Shown here piece after piece: positions 35,174 through 46,569 of a stretch of 64,000 nucleotides of DNA; position 1 is the first letter of the stretch; each line of letters begins with the position of its first letter. The stretch spans positions 731,501 to 795,500 of the forward strand of contig NZ_CP079194.1 of NCBI RefSeq assembly GCF_019297855.1, in the 5' to 3' direction. The notes under the pieces are model-generated. The model worked only from the letters and a program-made list of their open reading frames with translations, did no database searches and was not told the DNA's origin. The position numbers and the translations under genes were made by a program. The DNA comes from Gymnodinialimonas ceratoperidinii. GTDB taxonomy: Bacteria; Pseudomonadota; Alphaproteobacteria; Rhodobacterales; Rhodobacteraceae.

Positions 35174-36325
35174 ATGGGAGCCTATATCCTCAGACGTCTG
35201 TTGCTCGTCATCCCGACTCTGCTCGGGGTGATGATGGTCAACTTCCTGCTCATCCAATTCGTACCCGGCGGCCCGATCGATCAGGTCATCGCGCAGCTGG
35301 AAGGCGAGGGCGATGTCTTCGCCGGCATTTCCGGCGGCGGCTCCGAGGCGATGGGCGACAGTGACCTCGACAGCGGCTATCAGGGCGCGCGCGGGTTGCC
35401 GCCGCAGTTTCTCGAGAGCCTGCGGGTGGAGTTCCGCTTCGCGCGTGTGGTCTGCGAGGAGGGGTTCACCGGGATCCCGGACCTCGATGCCGAGGAATGC
35501 TTCGCCGAAGATATCCCGGTGCTGGAGCAATTCGGCATGATGATGTGGGACTACCTGCGCCTCGATTTCGGGCGCAGCTACTTCCGCTCCATCGGCGTGC
35601 TGGAACTGGTGAAGGAAAAGCTGCCGGTCTCCATCACTCTCGGCCTCTGGTCGACGCTGATCGCCTACCTCGTCTCGATCCCGCTCGGCATCCGCAAGGC
35701 GGTGCGCGATGGCTCCACCTTCGATAGCGTGACCTCGGGCATCATCATCGTGGCCTACGCCATTCCCGGCTTCCTTTTCGCGATCATGCTGCTGGTGCTC
35801 TTCGCAGGCGGGCGCTACCTGCAATGGTTCCCCCTGCGCGGCCTGACCTCGGACGGATTTGAGGACATGACCCTGCTGCAGCAGATCGGCGACTACTTCT
35901 GGCACATCACCCTGCCGGTGCTGGCCTCCACCATCTCGGCCTTCGCGACCCTGACGCTGCTGACGAAGAACAGCTTCCTTGACGAGATCAAGAAGCAATA
36001 CGTGATGACCGCCAAGGCCAAGGGCCTGCCCGAGCGGCGCGTGCTTTACGGTCACGTCTTCCGCAACGCCATGCTGATCGTCATCGCCGGTTTCCCGGCC
36101 GTCTTCGTGGGCGTCTTCTTCGGCGGCTCGATCATCATCGAGACGATCTTCTCGCTCGACGGTCTGGGCCGTCTGGGATTCGAGGCCGCCGTCAGCCGCG
36201 ATTACCCGGTGATGTTCGGCACGCTCTATGTCTTCGGCCTGATCGGCCTGATCGTGGGCATCATCTCGGACCTGATGTACGTCTGGATCGATCCCCGGAT
36301 CGACTTCGAGAAGCGGGAGGGTTGA
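35174..36325 (+). CDS. yejB: Microcin C/muropeptide ABC transporter permease YejB
   Basis: 383 residues. [20 protein letters not shown] and [20 protein letters not shown] are the standard YejB/DppB N terminus. A ~110-residue periplasmic loop follows (to about 125), then five more membrane helices and the EAA-type loop [20 protein letters not shown]. Inner-membrane pore with YejE. Operon yejA-B-E-F. Confidence 0.95.
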   Translation: MGAYILRRLLLVIPTLLGVMMVNFLLIQFVPGGPIDQVIAQLEGEGDVFAGISGGGSEAMGDSDLDSGYQGARGLPPQFLESLRVEFRFARVVCEEGFTGIPDLDAEECFAEDIPVLEQFGMMMWDYLRLDFGRSYFRSIGVLELVKEKLPVSITLGLWSTLIAYLVSIPLGIRKAVRDGSTFDSVTSGIIIVAYAIPGFLFAIMLLVLFAGGRYLQWFPLRGLTSDGFEDMTLLQQIGDYFWHITLPVLASTISAFATLTLLTKNSFLDEIKKQYVMTAKAKGLPERRVLYGHVFRNAMLIVIAGFPAVFVGVFFGGSIIIETIFSLDGLGRLGFEAAVSRDYPVMFGTLYVFGLIGLIVGIISDLMYVWIDPRIDFEKREG

Positions 36326-36329
36326 GCGC

Positions 36330-37637
36330 ATGACACTGCCCGCCGACCAGCCGATCCTGCCCCACGTTCCGCGTGACCCCGGAGGCGATCCCACGCCGAT
36401 GGATGATCCCCGCAAAGGCTGGCTCTCGCCGCTCAACCGCCGTCGCTGGCGCAACTTCAAGGCCAACCGCCGGGCATTCTGGTCGCTCTGGTTGTTCCTG
36501 CTGCTCTACGGGCTCAGCCTCTTCGCGCCGCTGATCGCCAATGACCGGCCGCTGCTGGTCACCTATCAGGGCGAGCGCTTCTACCCGATCTTCAACTTCT
36601 ACCCCGAAACGGCCTTCGGCGGCGATTTCCGCACCGAGGCCGTCTACCGCGATATCGAGGTGCAATGCCTGATCATCTCGGGCGGGCTGGAAGAGTGTTG
36701 GGACGACCCCGAGGCGGTGATCGACGAGGTCGAGGCGTCCGGATCGTTCAATGGCACCGAGGTGCAGCAGGGGTCGATCATCTGGCCGCTGGTGCCCCAT
36801 GATTATTCCTCCATCGTGGACCGCCCCGGCGTCGCGCCCGCGCCGCCCAATGTCATCGGCAGCTACGAAGTGCCCGTCGTGGAGAATGGCGCGCCGGTGC
36901 TGGACGAGGCAGGCAACCCGGTCATGGACGCGCGGTGGGGGCTTCTGCCCGAAGATATCCGGGGCACCAACCTTCTGGGCACCGACGATACCTCACGCGA
37001 CGTGATGGCGCGGGTGATCTACGGCTTCCGTCTCTCGGTCAGCTTCGCGCTGATCGTGACCTTCCTCGCCTCGGTCATCGGCATCTTTGCCGGCGCGGTG
37101 CAGGGCTTCTTTGGCGGTCTGCTGGACCTGCTGGTGCAGCGCGCAATCGAGATCTGGAGCGCGACGCCGAGCCTCTACATCATCATCATCATGGCCACGA
37201 TCTTCCCGATGAGTTTCTGGCTGCTGGTAGGCCTCATGGTGGCCTTCAGCTGGACCGGCCTCGTTGGCGTCGTGCGCGCCGAATTCCTGCGGGCGCGCAA
37301 TTTCGAGTACGTCCGCGCCGCCCGCGCGCTCGGCGTCGGCAGCGGCAAGATCATGTACCGTCACGTGCTGCCCAACGCGATGGTTGCCACGCTGACGATG
37401 CTTCCCTTCATCGTGACCGGCACCATCGGCGCGCTGGCCTCGCTGGATTTCCTTGGCTTCGGCCTGCCCTCCTCCGAGCCGTCCCTCGGCGAGATGACTT
37501 TGCAGGCCAAGAACAACCTGCAGGCCCCGTGGCTCGGGTTCACCGCGTTCTTCACCTTTGCCGTCATGCTCTCGCTGCTGGTCTTCGTCTTCGAGGGCAT
37601 CCGCGACGGCTTCGACCCCAGAAAGACGTTCCAATGA
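36330..37637 (+). CDS. yejE: Microcin C/muropeptide ABC transporter permease YejE
   Basis: 435 residues. NRRRWRNFKANRRAFWSLWL precedes TM1, then a large periplasmic domain (about 75-220) typical of YejE, the DDTSRDVMARVIYGFRLSVS segment and a C-terminal helix bundle with the RAARALGVGSGKIMYRHVLP coupling loop. Starts 4 bases after yejB. A 25-base gap leads to yejF. Confidence 0.95.
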   Translation: MTLPADQPILPHVPRDPGGDPTPMDDPRKGWLSPLNRRRWRNFKANRRAFWSLWLFLLLYGLSLFAPLIANDRPLLVTYQGERFYPIFNFYPETAFGGDFRTEAVYRDIEVQCLIISGGLEECWDDPEAVIDEVEASGSFNGTEVQQGSIIWPLVPHDYSSIVDRPGVAPAPPNVIGSYEVPVVENGAPVLDEAGNPVMDARWGLLPEDIRGTNLLGTDDTSRDVMARVIYGFRLSVSFALIVTFLASVIGIFAGAVQGFFGGLLDLLVQRAIEIWSATPSLYIIIIMATIFPMSFWLLVGLMVAFSWTGLVGVVRAEFLRARNFEYVRAARALGVGSGKIMYRHVLPNAMVATLTMLPFIVTGTIGALASLDFLGFGLPSSEPSLGEMTLQAKNNLQAPWLGFTAFFTFAVMLSLLVFVFEGIRDGFDPRKTFQ

Positions 37638-37662
37638 CCCTCTCTGACGCAGGACTGACCCG

Positions 37663-39255
<1,593 letters not shown>

Positions 39256-39355
39256 AGCGGGGCTGGCTGCAGCGCGGTTTCATGTGCGGACTTGGTGACG
39301 CGGGGCCCTTGTTGGCGTGCCACCGTGCGCGCTGCGTGGAGGCGAGGGCGGGATT

Positions 39356-39386
39356 GAGTTGTATTGGCCAAGATGAAGGGGGAGCG
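39356..39386 (+). repeat. 3' element, copy B2 (GAGTTGTAT...CCAAGATGAAG)
   Basis: GAGTTGTATTGGCCAAGATG AAGGGGGAGCG. Same strand as, and 101 bases downstream of, yejF. Near-identical to copy B1 at 13572-13603. Confidence 0.65.
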
Positions 39387-39505
39387 TGGCGTGCTTTTTT
39401 CAGCGGTGTGATTGTGGCACGCTTAGCGGGGCGTATACGCTGATACGCCGCAGTTGAGCATGGGGGGGCATGGGGTTATTCTACGCCCCTGTTGGGACAG
39501 GCGCC

Positions 39506-39519
39506 TTGATGCAGATCAA
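39506..39519 (+). promoter_or_regulatory. FNR/FnrL box upstream of fnrL
   Basis: TTGAT-GCAG-ATCAA, a perfect match to TTGATNNNNATCAA, 35 bases before the fnrL ATG. Suggests FnrL controls its own gene. Confidence 0.85.
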
Positions 39520-39554
39520 ACGCCAGGGATTGTTCCGGGGAAAAGGGGCGTCCC

Positions 39555-40304
39555 ATGAACCACCGACCACATCCGTTCAAGGTAAACAGCGATTGTTCGG
39601 ACTGTCCGATCCGTCACCGTGCGGTCTGCGCGCGCTGCGATGCGGACGAGTTGGAGCAGCTGGAGGCGGTGAAGTTTTACCGCACCTATGCCGCCGGTGA
39701 GGTGATTGTCTGGGCGGGCGACGCGATGGATTTCGTGGCCTCCGTGGTGACCGGCGTGGCGACGCTGACCCAGACGATGGAGGATGGGCGGCGGCAGGTT
39801 GTGGGACTGCTGCTGGCTTCGGACTTCATAGGTCGGCCGAACCGGGACCGGGTGGCCTATGATGTCACCGCGACGACCGAGGTGACACTGTGCTGCTTCC
39901 GCCGCAAGCCGTTCCACGAGATGATGGAGGGCACGCCGCATCTGAGCCAGCGGCTGCTGGAGATGACCCTCGACGAGCTCGACGCCGCGCGGGAGTGGAT
40001 GCTGATCCTGGGCCGCAAGACGGCGCGGGAGAAGATTGCGAGCTTTCTTGCCATCTTGGCGCGTCGCAACGCCGGTGCCGCGGGGGCGCGGCCGGGGGTG
40101 AACATGCGGTTCGAATTGCCGCTGACCCGCGAGGCGATGTCGGAGTACCTCGGGCTGACGCTGGAGACGGTGAGCCGCCAGATCTCGGGCCTGAAGCGGG
40201 ACGGGGTGATTCTGCTGGAGGGCAAGCGACAGATCATCGTGCCGGATTTCGACAGGTTGCTGGGCGAGACCGGTGACGACGCCGAGAGCGGCGTTCTGGC
40301 CTGA
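39555..40304 (+). CDS. fnrL: Oxygen-responsive Crp/Fnr regulator FnrL
   Basis: 249 residues. N-terminal cysteine cluster C14-x2-C17-x7-C25-x2-C28 plus a further Cys pair at TLCCF, which would hold the oxygen-labile [4Fe-4S]. A cyclic-nucleotide-like domain and dimer helix follow, then the helix-turn-helix with LTREAMSEYLGLTLETVSRQ, whose E..SR recognition helix matches the TTGAT half-site. FnrL activates microaerobic genes such as cbb3 oxidase. It lies next to the ccoNOQP operon it should control, and FNR boxes precede both and ccoG. Confidence 0.95.
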   Translation: MNHRPHPFKVNSDCSDCPIRHRAVCARCDADELEQLEAVKFYRTYAAGEVIVWAGDAMDFVASVVTGVATLTQTMEDGRRQVVGLLLASDFIGRPNRDRVAYDVTATTEVTLCCFRRKPFHEMMEGTPHLSQRLLEMTLDELDAAREWMLILGRKTAREKIASFLAILARRNAGAAGARPGVNMRFELPLTREAMSEYLGLTLETVSRQISGLKRDGVILLEGKRQIIVPDFDRLLGETGDDAESGVLA

Positions 40305-40443
40305 ATTCGGCCATCGGAGGCGGGTCCGGCGCCGGCCCTGCCGGGGTGCGCAGACTTGAGCGGTCAATTTTATCTCATGATTACAGGTTCTTGACCGAAG
40401 TGAGGCATTGGCGCGCCCAAGCTCTTTCAAAACTTTCCCCTTC

Positions 40444-40457
40444 TTGACCCAGATCAA
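40444..40457 (+). promoter_or_regulatory. FNR/FnrL box upstream of ccoNOQP
   Basis: TTGAC-CCAG-ATCAA, one mismatch to consensus, 108 bases before the ccoN start. Spacing fits an activator site about -40 from a start of transcription within the leader. Confidence 0.8.
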
Positions 40458-40565
40458 GGTCACTCTCCCCGCGATCGTCGAATAAGGCCGCGATGGAACA
40501 GCTTTGGGTGACAGCTGCGGACGTGGTCCCGCTGTCAGCTCGGAGCACAATTGAGGGGACGATCG

Positions 40566-42167
40566 ATGCTTGATTACGTGAAGCTTGCGATCCTTGGGCT
40601 GATCACGGTCCTGGCGGCGATTGCCGCGAACTACGGGCTGGATCTGGCCTACAAGGTCCACGCGATGCTGATCATGCTGGTGTCCGGCGGGCTTTTCCTC
40701 TGGCTCCTGCGCACGGCAGGCGACGAGAAACCGGCGGCACCTAAAAACGAATACATGGACGGGCCGGTGAAGGCGGCGGCGATTGCCACGGTTTTCTGGG
40801 GCTGCGCGGGCTTCCTGGTGGGCGTTTTCATCGCCTTCCAGCTGGCGTTCCCGGCGCTCAACTTCGACTGGGCGCAGCCCTATGCGAACTTCGGCCGCCT
40901 GCGCCCGCTGCACACCAGCGCGGTGATCTTCGCCTTTGGCGGTAACGCCCTGATCGCGGCGACCTTCTACATCGGCCAGCGCACCTGCGCGGTGCGGATG
41001 TGGGGCGGCAACCTGAGCTGGTTCGTCTTCTGGGGCTACCAGCTCTTCATCGTACTGGCGGCCACCGGCTACGTTCTGGGCGCGACCCAGAGCCTCGAAT
41101 ATGCCGAGCCTGAATGGTACGTCGACCTCTGGCTCACCATCGTCTGGGTCGCCTTCCTCGTGGTCTACATGGGCACGATCCTGACCCGGAAGGAGCCGCA
41201 TATCTACGTGGCGAACTGGTTCCTGCTGGCCTTCATCGTCACCGTGGCGATGCTGCACCTCGTCAACAACATGGCGGTGCCGGTCTCGATCTTCGGGTCG
41301 CGCTCGGTGCAGGTGATGTCGGGCGTCCAGAGCGCGATGACCCAGTGGTGGTATGGCCACAACGCGGTAGGCTTCTTCCTGACGGCGGGCTTTTTGGGGA
41401 TGATGTATTACTTCGTCCCGAAACAGGCCGACCGCCCGATCTACAGCTACAAGCTGTCGATCATCCACTTCTGGGCGCTGATCTTCCTCTACATCTGGGC
41501 CGGGCCGCACCACCTGCATTACACCGCCCTGCCGGATTGGGCGGCGACGCTCGGCATGGTCTTCTCGGTGATCCTCTGGATGCCGTCGTGGGGCGGCATG
41601 ATCAACGGTCTGATGACCCTGCAGGGCGCCTGGGACAAGCTGCGCACGGACCCGGTTCTGCGGATGATGGTGACCTCGCTGGCCTTCTACGGCATGTCGA
41701 CCTTCGAGGGCCCGATGATGTCGATCCGGGCGGTGAACTCGCTGTCCCACTACACCGACTGGACCATCGGCCACGTGCATTCCGGCGCGCTCGGCTGGAA
41801 CGGGCTGATCACCTTCGGGATGCTCTACTACCTGTTCCCGAAACTCTGGAACAAGGCCTCGCTCTACTCCGTCCGTGCCGTGTCGTGGCACTTCTGGCTC
41901 GCGACCGTAGGGATCGTTCTCTACGCCGCGTCGATGTGGGTGACGGGCATCATGGAAGGCCTGATGTGGCGTGAAGTGGATGCGCAGGGCTTCCTCGTGA
42001 ACTCCTTCGCCGACACCGTGGAAGCGAAATTCCCGATGTATGTGGTCCGGGGTCTGGGCGGGGTGATGTTCCTGTCGGGCGCCCTGATCATGGCTTGGAA
42101 CCTGTGGATGACGGTGCGCAGTGGTGAGGCCGTGGCCGACACCAACTCCGCCGTGCCAGCAGAATAA
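40566..42167 (+). CDS. ccoN: cbb3-type cytochrome c oxidase subunit I
   Basis: 533 residues from the ATG at 40566 (GAGGGG 8 bases before). Heme-copper oxidase core of about twelve helices; [20 protein letters not shown] holds a heme b His, [20 protein letters not shown] the CuB His-Tyr region, [15 protein letters not shown] the other CuB ligands and [20 protein letters not shown] the heme ligands. This is the high-affinity O2 reductase used when oxygen is low. First gene of ccoNOQP. Confidence 0.97.
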   Translation: MLDYVKLAILGLITVLAAIAANYGLDLAYKVHAMLIMLVSGGLFLWLLRTAGDEKPAAPKNEYMDGPVKAAAIATVFWGCAGFLVGVFIAFQLAFPALNFDWAQPYANFGRLRPLHTSAVIFAFGGNALIAATFYIGQRTCAVRMWGGNLSWFVFWGYQLFIVLAATGYVLGATQSLEYAEPEWYVDLWLTIVWVAFLVVYMGTILTRKEPHIYVANWFLLAFIVTVAMLHLVNNMAVPVSIFGSRSVQVMSGVQSAMTQWWYGHNAVGFFLTAGFLGMMYYFVPKQADRPIYSYKLSIIHFWALIFLYIWAGPHHLHYTALPDWAATLGMVFSVILWMPSWGGMINGLMTLQGAWDKLRTDPVLRMMVTSLAFYGMSTFEGPMMSIRAVNSLSHYTDWTIGHVHSGALGWNGLITFGMLYYLFPKLWNKASLYSVRAVSWHFWLATVGIVLYAASMWVTGIMEGLMWREVDAQGFLVNSFADTVEAKFPMYVVRGLGGVMFLSGALIMAWNLWMTVRSGEAVADTNSAVPAE

Positions 42168-42181
42168 GGAGGGTCGGAGAG

Positions 42182-43006
42182 ATGACCACCACCAACGACA
42201 AGATCACCCCGCCCGAGCAGGATCCGAAGGTCTCGACCGTTTCCGACTTCCCGGAGGAGATCCCGAACGAACTGCCGCACCAATCGTGGTTCATTCGCCA
42301 CCACGGCAAGATCGAGCGCAACGCGACGCTGCTTCTGGCGCTGAGCTTCGTGGTCGTGACCATCGGCGGCGTCGTGGAGATCGCGCCGCTGTTCTACCTG
42401 GAGAACACCATCGAGGATGTGGAGGGCGTGCGCCCCTACTCGCCGCTGGAGCTGGCAGGGCGCGAGATCTACATCCGCGAGGGCTGCACCGTCTGCCACA
42501 GCCAGATGATCCGACCCATGCGCGACGAGGTGGAGCGCTACGGGCATTACTCCCTGGCCGCCGAAAGCCAGTACGACCACCCCTTCGTCTGGGGCTCGAA
42601 ACGGACCGGGCCGGACCTGGCGCGGGTGGGCGGGCGCTATTCGGATGAGTGGCATTACGATCACCTGATCAGCCCGCAGTCGGTCGTGCCCGAGAGCATC
42701 ATGCCCTCCTACGCCTTTCTTGCCGACACCCGGCTGGACGGCGAAGCGGTGGCCGACTTGATGCAAACCCATCGCATCGTCGGTGTGCCCTACACCGACG
42801 CGATGATCGAGAACGCGCGCTTTGATTTCGTGGAGCAGGCGACGGACTTCGGCGATACCGGCGTGACCGAGCGCTATCCCGGCGCGCAGCAGCGCGACTT
42901 CGACGGCAACCCGGCCGTGACCGAGATGGATGCGCTGATCGCCTACCTGCAAGTGCTGGGCACGATGGTCGATTTCTCGACCTTTACGCCGGAAGAGAGC
43001 CGATAG
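42182..43006 (+). CDS. ccoO: cbb3-type cytochrome c oxidase subunit II
   Basis: 274 residues; starts 14 bases after ccoN with GGAGG and CGGAGAG upstream. N-terminal polar stretch of about 45 residues, one helix ([20 protein letters not shown]), then a monoheme c domain with C102-TVC-H ([20 protein letters not shown]). Anchored cytochrome passing electrons to CcoN. Slightly longer than usual at the N terminus. Confidence 0.95.
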   Translation: MTTTNDKITPPEQDPKVSTVSDFPEEIPNELPHQSWFIRHHGKIERNATLLLALSFVVVTIGGVVEIAPLFYLENTIEDVEGVRPYSPLELAGREIYIREGCTVCHSQMIRPMRDEVERYGHYSLAAESQYDHPFVWGSKRTGPDLARVGGRYSDEWHYDHLISPQSVVPESIMPSYAFLADTRLDGEAVADLMQTHRIVGVPYTDAMIENARFDFVEQATDFGDTGVTERYPGAQQRDFDGNPAVTEMDALIAYLQVLGTMVDFSTFTPEESR

Positions 43007-43019
43007 GGAGGGGCAAAAG

Positions 43020-43229
43020 ATGCAAGATTACACCGTATTGAGAGAGCTCGCCGGTAGCATCGGCACCGTTTTCCTCGTGCTCAGCTTCGCAGGTTTCGTC
43101 CTTTTCGCCCTGCGGCCGGGATCGCGGGGCGTGCACCGGGACACGGCCGATATTCCGTTTCGTCACGACGACAGGCCCGCCGCTGATGCGGACGCCCAAG
43201 CGGCCCATGCAAGGGAGCCCCGCCAATGA
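43020..43229 (+). CDS. ccoQ: cbb3-type cytochrome c oxidase subunit CcoQ
   Basis: 69 residues: short N terminus, one helix (IGTVFLVLSFAGFVLFALRP), then a polar tail. Located between ccoO and ccoP as usual; stabilises the complex. RBS GGGAGGGG. Stop overlaps the ccoP ATG (ATGA). Confidence 0.92.
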   Translation: MQDYTVLRELAGSIGTVFLVLSFAGFVLFALRPGSRGVHRDTADIPFRHDDRPAADADAQAAHAREPRQ

Positions 43230-44107
43230 CCGATCAAGATCATTCCAACCTGCATCCCGATGATCCCGAGACCACCGGTCACGAGTGGGACGGCATCCGC
43301 GAGTTCAACAACCCGCTGCCGCGCTGGTGGCTCTGGTGCCTCTACGCGACGATCCTCTGGGGCGTGGCCTACACCATCGCCTACCCGGCCTGGCCGATGA
43401 TCTCTGGCGCGACGCCGGGACTCTTGGGGTATTCCACCCGCGCCGAGGTGGCAGGCGAGATCGACCGCTACGACGCGCTCAACGCCGATCTTCGGGCCGA
43501 GCTTGCGCAGGTCGATCTTACGAGCGTCACGCAGGAGGGCACGCCCGACCTCTACAACTTCGCGATCCAGTCGGGCGGCGCGACTTTTGCGACATGGTGT
43601 TCGCAATGCCACGGCCGCGGGGCGGCGGGGGTGCAGGCCTCGGGCTATCCGAGCCTGCTGGACGACGACTGGCTTTGGGGCGGCACGGTGGAGGACATCC
43701 ACCTCACCATCGCTCACGGCATCCGCAACGAGGAAGACCCCGACGCGCGCTGGTCCGAGATGACTGCCTTCGAGGGCATCCTGTCCGACGAGGAGATCGA
43801 CGAGGTCGTGCACTACGTTCTCAGCGTGTCGGAGCAGGAGGCCGATGCCGATCTGGCCATGGCGGGGGAGGCGGTCTTCCTCGACAATTGCGCGGCCTGC
43901 CACGGGGATACCGGAGCCGGCGACCGCATCCTCGGCGCGCCGAACCTGACGGACCGGATCTGGCTCTACGGGGGCTCGCCCGAGGCGATCGAGGAAACCG
44001 TGCGCCATGCGCGCTTCGGGGTGATGCCGCCCTGGTCGGGGCGGTTGAGCGAGGCCGAGACCCGCGCCACGGCGATCTATGTTCACAGCCGGGGCGGCGG
44101 CGAATAG
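43226..44107 (+). CDS. ccoP: cbb3-type cytochrome c oxidase diheme subunit III
   Basis: 293 residues. Helix PRWWLWCLYATILWGVAYTI near 35-55, then two c-type heme motifs, CSQCHGRG and CAACHGDTG, with later Met-containing loops. Receives electrons from soluble or anchored cytochrome c. Last gene of ccoNOQP. Confidence 0.97.
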   Translation: MTDQDHSNLHPDDPETTGHEWDGIREFNNPLPRWWLWCLYATILWGVAYTIAYPAWPMISGATPGLLGYSTRAEVAGEIDRYDALNADLRAELAQVDLTSVTQEGTPDLYNFAIQSGGATFATWCSQCHGRGAAGVQASGYPSLLDDDWLWGGTVEDIHLTIAHGIRNEEDPDARWSEMTAFEGILSDEEIDEVVHYVLSVSEQEADADLAMAGEAVFLDNCAACHGDTGAGDRILGAPNLTDRIWLYGGSPEAIEETVRHARFGVMPPWSGRLSEAETRATAIYVHSRGGGE

Positions 44108-44430
44108 CGCCCGCCCCGGTCTCCGGACGGTACGCGTCTTTCCATCGGCGCGTGCCCGGCACAGCCCCACGCCCTGTTCGCGCTATCGCGTGGGGCTGTC
44201 GCCCTTCAGGCAATTGCCTTCCGACACTGCGCGTCCGCGACGGGCCGTCGATGGCAGGGCTTCCCACCCCCTCGGCACCCGCAGCGCAGGGCGGAAAGGA
44301 TTAAGGCAACCTTGCCGCAATATGAGGCCTTTGCCTTGAATTTGTACCGATTTCACCTCGCAATTCCCCTAGGGCAACCGGATTTTCCCTGCACCAAGTT
44401 GCAGCACACTTCGAAACATGGAGCCCCGTC
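44108..44430. other. 323-base region between ccoP and the pilin-like gene
   Basis: Contains the 12-bp inverted repeat at 44161-44199. I see no ORF, tRNA or FNR box in the remainder. Confidence 0.55.
44161..44199 (+). terminator. Long perfect hairpin downstream of ccoNOQP
   Basis: ACAGCCCCACGC (44161-44172), 15-base loop, GCGTGGGGCTGT (44188-44199). No U-run follows, so it may terminate weakly or protect the cco mRNA 3' end. Confidence 0.6.
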
Positions 44431-44880
44431 ATGAAGTCCCTTCGTTCCACCACCGCGCAGTACATTCAGTCCGAAGACGGCGCCGTAACCGTGGATTGGG
44501 TCGTCCTGACTGCCGCGCTCGCGGGTCTCGCCATTGCCACGACGCTTGTCGTCTCCGGCGGCGCCGAGAACATCTCGGGCGATGTCGCGAGCCAGATGGC
44601 TGATCAGGAGATCAACACGCGGTTCGGCAGCGCGTTCGAGCGTCAGCAATGGGACGCGCATAACCCCGGCATCTACGAGGAATATTCTACCTGGATGGCA
44701 GGCTTCGAAGATCAGCAACTGCTCGAGCATTACAACAACACGGCGCAATACGCGAACGCCGAGCCGAATTCGGGCCATCCGATCGACACCTATCACGACG
44801 AGTTCTGGATCGCGCGTGACGAGGCGATCACCCGCGGGCTGGTTGACGAGGATGACCCGATCCCGACGCCCTCCGCTTAA
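44431..44880 (+). CDS. Flp/TadE-like pilin-domain protein, 149 aa
   Basis: Starts at 44431 (GGAGC upstream). The N-terminal SEDGAVTVDWVVLTAALAGL followed by AIATTLVVSGG resembles the class III prepilin segment of Flp-type pilins (acidic EDGA..V.W..L before one helix). The rest (about 50-149) is polar and Tyr/Asp-rich, far longer than a normal Flp pilin, so it may be a minor pilin-like surface protein. It sits alone between the two cco operons. Function inferred from the N-terminal pattern only. Confidence 0.65.
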   Translation: MKSLRSTTAQYIQSEDGAVTVDWVVLTAALAGLAIATTLVVSGGAENISGDVASQMADQEINTRFGSAFERQQWDAHNPGIYEEYSTWMAGFEDQQLLEHYNNTAQYANAEPNSGHPIDTYHDEFWIARDEAITRGLVDEDDPIPTPSA

Positions 44881-44904
44881 ACACTGACGAAGAGATCACG
44901 ACCG

Positions 44905-44942
44905 AAAAGGGCGGCCGCCGGATACCGGGGCTGCCCCTTTTC
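44905..44942 (+). terminator. Terminator after the pilin-like gene
   Basis: AAAAGGGC arm and GCCCCTTTT arm around a GC-rich imperfect stem-loop, T-run at the 3' end on the plus strand. Confidence 0.75.
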
Positions 44943-44970
44943 GTGCGCGACAGGAATTTGTCGGGACGGC

Positions 44971-44984
44971 TTGATCCAAATCAA
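44971..44984 (+). promoter_or_regulatory. FNR/FnrL box upstream of ccoGHIS
   Basis: TTGAT-CCAA-ATCAA, perfect consensus, 65 bases before the ccoG ATG. Indicates the assembly operon is co-regulated with ccoNOQP. Confidence 0.88.
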
Positions 44985-45048
44985 GGAAGGCGGCGGCGCT
45001 TCCTCCTAGTCCTGAGGTGCGAACAGAAACCGATTCCCAGGATTCCCC

Positions 45049-46569
45049 ATGTCTTCAACCGATGCTCCGCCAAAGCTTTATGCGGCGCAGGAGCCTATCT
45101 TCCCCAAGAAGGTCAAAGGCCCTTTCCGAAGCCTGAAATGGGCGATCATGGTGGTGACGCTCGGGATCTACTACGTCACCCCTTGGATCCGGTGGGACCG
45201 GGGCCCGAGCTTGCCGGATCAGGCGGTGCTGGTGGACATCGCGGGTCGGCGGTTCTTCTTTTTCTGGATCGAGATCTGGCCCCACGAATTCTATTTCGTC
45301 GCGGGCCTGCTGATCATGGCGGGGCTCGGCCTGTTCCTCTTTACTTCGGCGCTTGGGCGGGTCTGGTGCGGCTATGCCTGCCCGCAGACCGTCTGGACCG
45401 ACCTGTTCTACACCGTCGAGCGCTGGATCGAGGGCGACCGCAACGCTCGGATGCGCCTGTGGAACGCGCCATGGGACCTGCGCAAGTGGCGGCTGCGGCT
45501 TGCCAAATGGGCCGTTTGGCTGCTGATCGCCGTGGCGACCGGCGGGGCCTGGGTCTTCTATTTTGCCGATGCGCCGACGCTGCTGCGCGACCTCGTGACC
45601 GGGCAGGCCGCCTTCGTGGCCTATGCCACCGTCGCCGTTCTGACGGCCACCACCTTCCTCTTCGGCGGCTTCGCACGCGAGCAGATCTGCATCTATGCCT
45701 GCCCCTGGCCGCGCATCCAGGCGGCGATGATGGACGAGCATTCTCTGACCGTCGCCTACCGCGACTGGCGGGGAGAGCCGCGCGGCAAAGGCAAGCGCCG
45801 CCGTGCGCTGGCCGAGAAGGCCATCGCGGAATCGCACCTCGCCGGGCCGTTGGTGACGGGGGCCGCCCCCGGCGCCACCACGGATGCCGCGCCCGAGGTG
45901 CAGGCCATGGGTGACTGCATCGATTGCAACGCCTGCGTGAACGTCTGCCCGATGGGGATCGACATTCGCGACGGGCAGCAGATGGAATGCATCACCTGCG
46001 CGCTCTGCATCGACGCCTGCGACGAGATCATGGACCGGATCGGCAAGCCGCGCGGGCTGATCGACTACCTCGCCCTGACCGATGAGGCGAATGAGCGCGC
46101 GGGCAACGCCAAGGTGCCGGTGCTGCGCCATATCCTGCGGCCGCGCACGCTGATCTACACCGCGCTCTGGTCGCTGATCGGCGTGGGCCTTGTCATCGCG
46201 CTTTTCGTGCGCTCGGAAATCGGGCTGACCGTCGCCGCCGTGCGCAATCCGCAATACGTGACGCTCTCGGACGGCTCGATCCGCAACACCTATGACGTGC
46301 GCATCCGCAACATGACGCAGGAAGATGCTGTTTTCCGGATCGGGCTGACCTCGGAGGAGGTGCTCCGCATCGATCTGGAAGGGCGGCAGAGCCTGATGGT
46401 GGACGTGCCGGCGGATGAGACGATGCTGCAGCGTGTCTATGTCATTGCCCGCCCCGATGATCCGGCGGCCACGGCGGAACGCACGGACCTGCGGTTCTGG
46501 GTCGAGGCCTTTGGCACCAACGAACGGGCCTATCAGGCACAAACCTTCTTCGGACGAGGCACCCCATGA
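45049..46569 (+). CDS. ccoG: Cytochrome c oxidase accessory protein CcoG (RdxA/FixG)
   Basis: 506 residues. Several membrane helices, motifs WCGYACPQTVWTD and CIYACPWPRIQ, then two [4Fe-4S] clusters (CIDCNACVNVCPMGI and CITCALCIDACDEI), and a C-terminal IgG-like periplasmic domain. CcoG acts in copper reduction and cbb3 assembly. First gene of ccoGHIS; the next start overlaps the stop by 4 bases. Confidence 0.97.
   Translation: MSSTDAPPKLYAAQEPIFPKKVKGPFRSLKWAIMVVTLGIYYVTPWIRWDRGPSLPDQAVLVDIAGRRFFFFWIEIWPHEFYFVAGLLIMAGLGLFLFTSALGRVWCGYACPQTVWTDLFYTVERWIEGDRNARMRLWNAPWDLRKWRLRLAKWAVWLLIAVATGGAWVFYFADAPTLLRDLVTGQAAFVAYATVAVLTATTFLFGGFAREQICIYACPWPRIQAAMMDEHSLTVAYRDWRGEPRGKGKRRRALAEKAIAESHLAGPLVTGAAPGATTDAAPEVQAMGDCIDCNACVNVCPMGIDIRDGQQMECITCALCIDACDEIMDRIGKPRGLIDYLALTDEANERAGNAKVPVLRHILRPRTLIYTALWSLIGVGLVIALFVRSEIGLTVAAVRNPQYVTLSDGSIRNTYDVRIRNMTQEDAVFRIGLTSEEVLRIDLEGRQSLMVDVPADETMLQRVYVIARPDDPAATAERTDLRFWVEAFGTNERAYQAQTFFGRGTP

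Larger units (their letters stand above)
39256..39554. other. 299-base yejF-fnrL intergenic region
   Basis: Holds the copy B2 3' element (39356-39386) and, nearer fnrL, a consensus FNR box (39506-39519). No ORF of interest. The fnrL RBS is not strong (GGGGAAAAGGGG near 39537-39548). Confidence 0.6.

Noticed and set aside
33977..36466. 829-codon minus-strand open frame
   Set aside because: Antisense to yejA-yejB-yejE, with the same low-complexity shadow composition.
39516..41891. 791-codon minus-strand open frame across fnrL and ccoN
   Set aside because: Overlaps two unambiguous genes and an FNR box; no recognisable domain.
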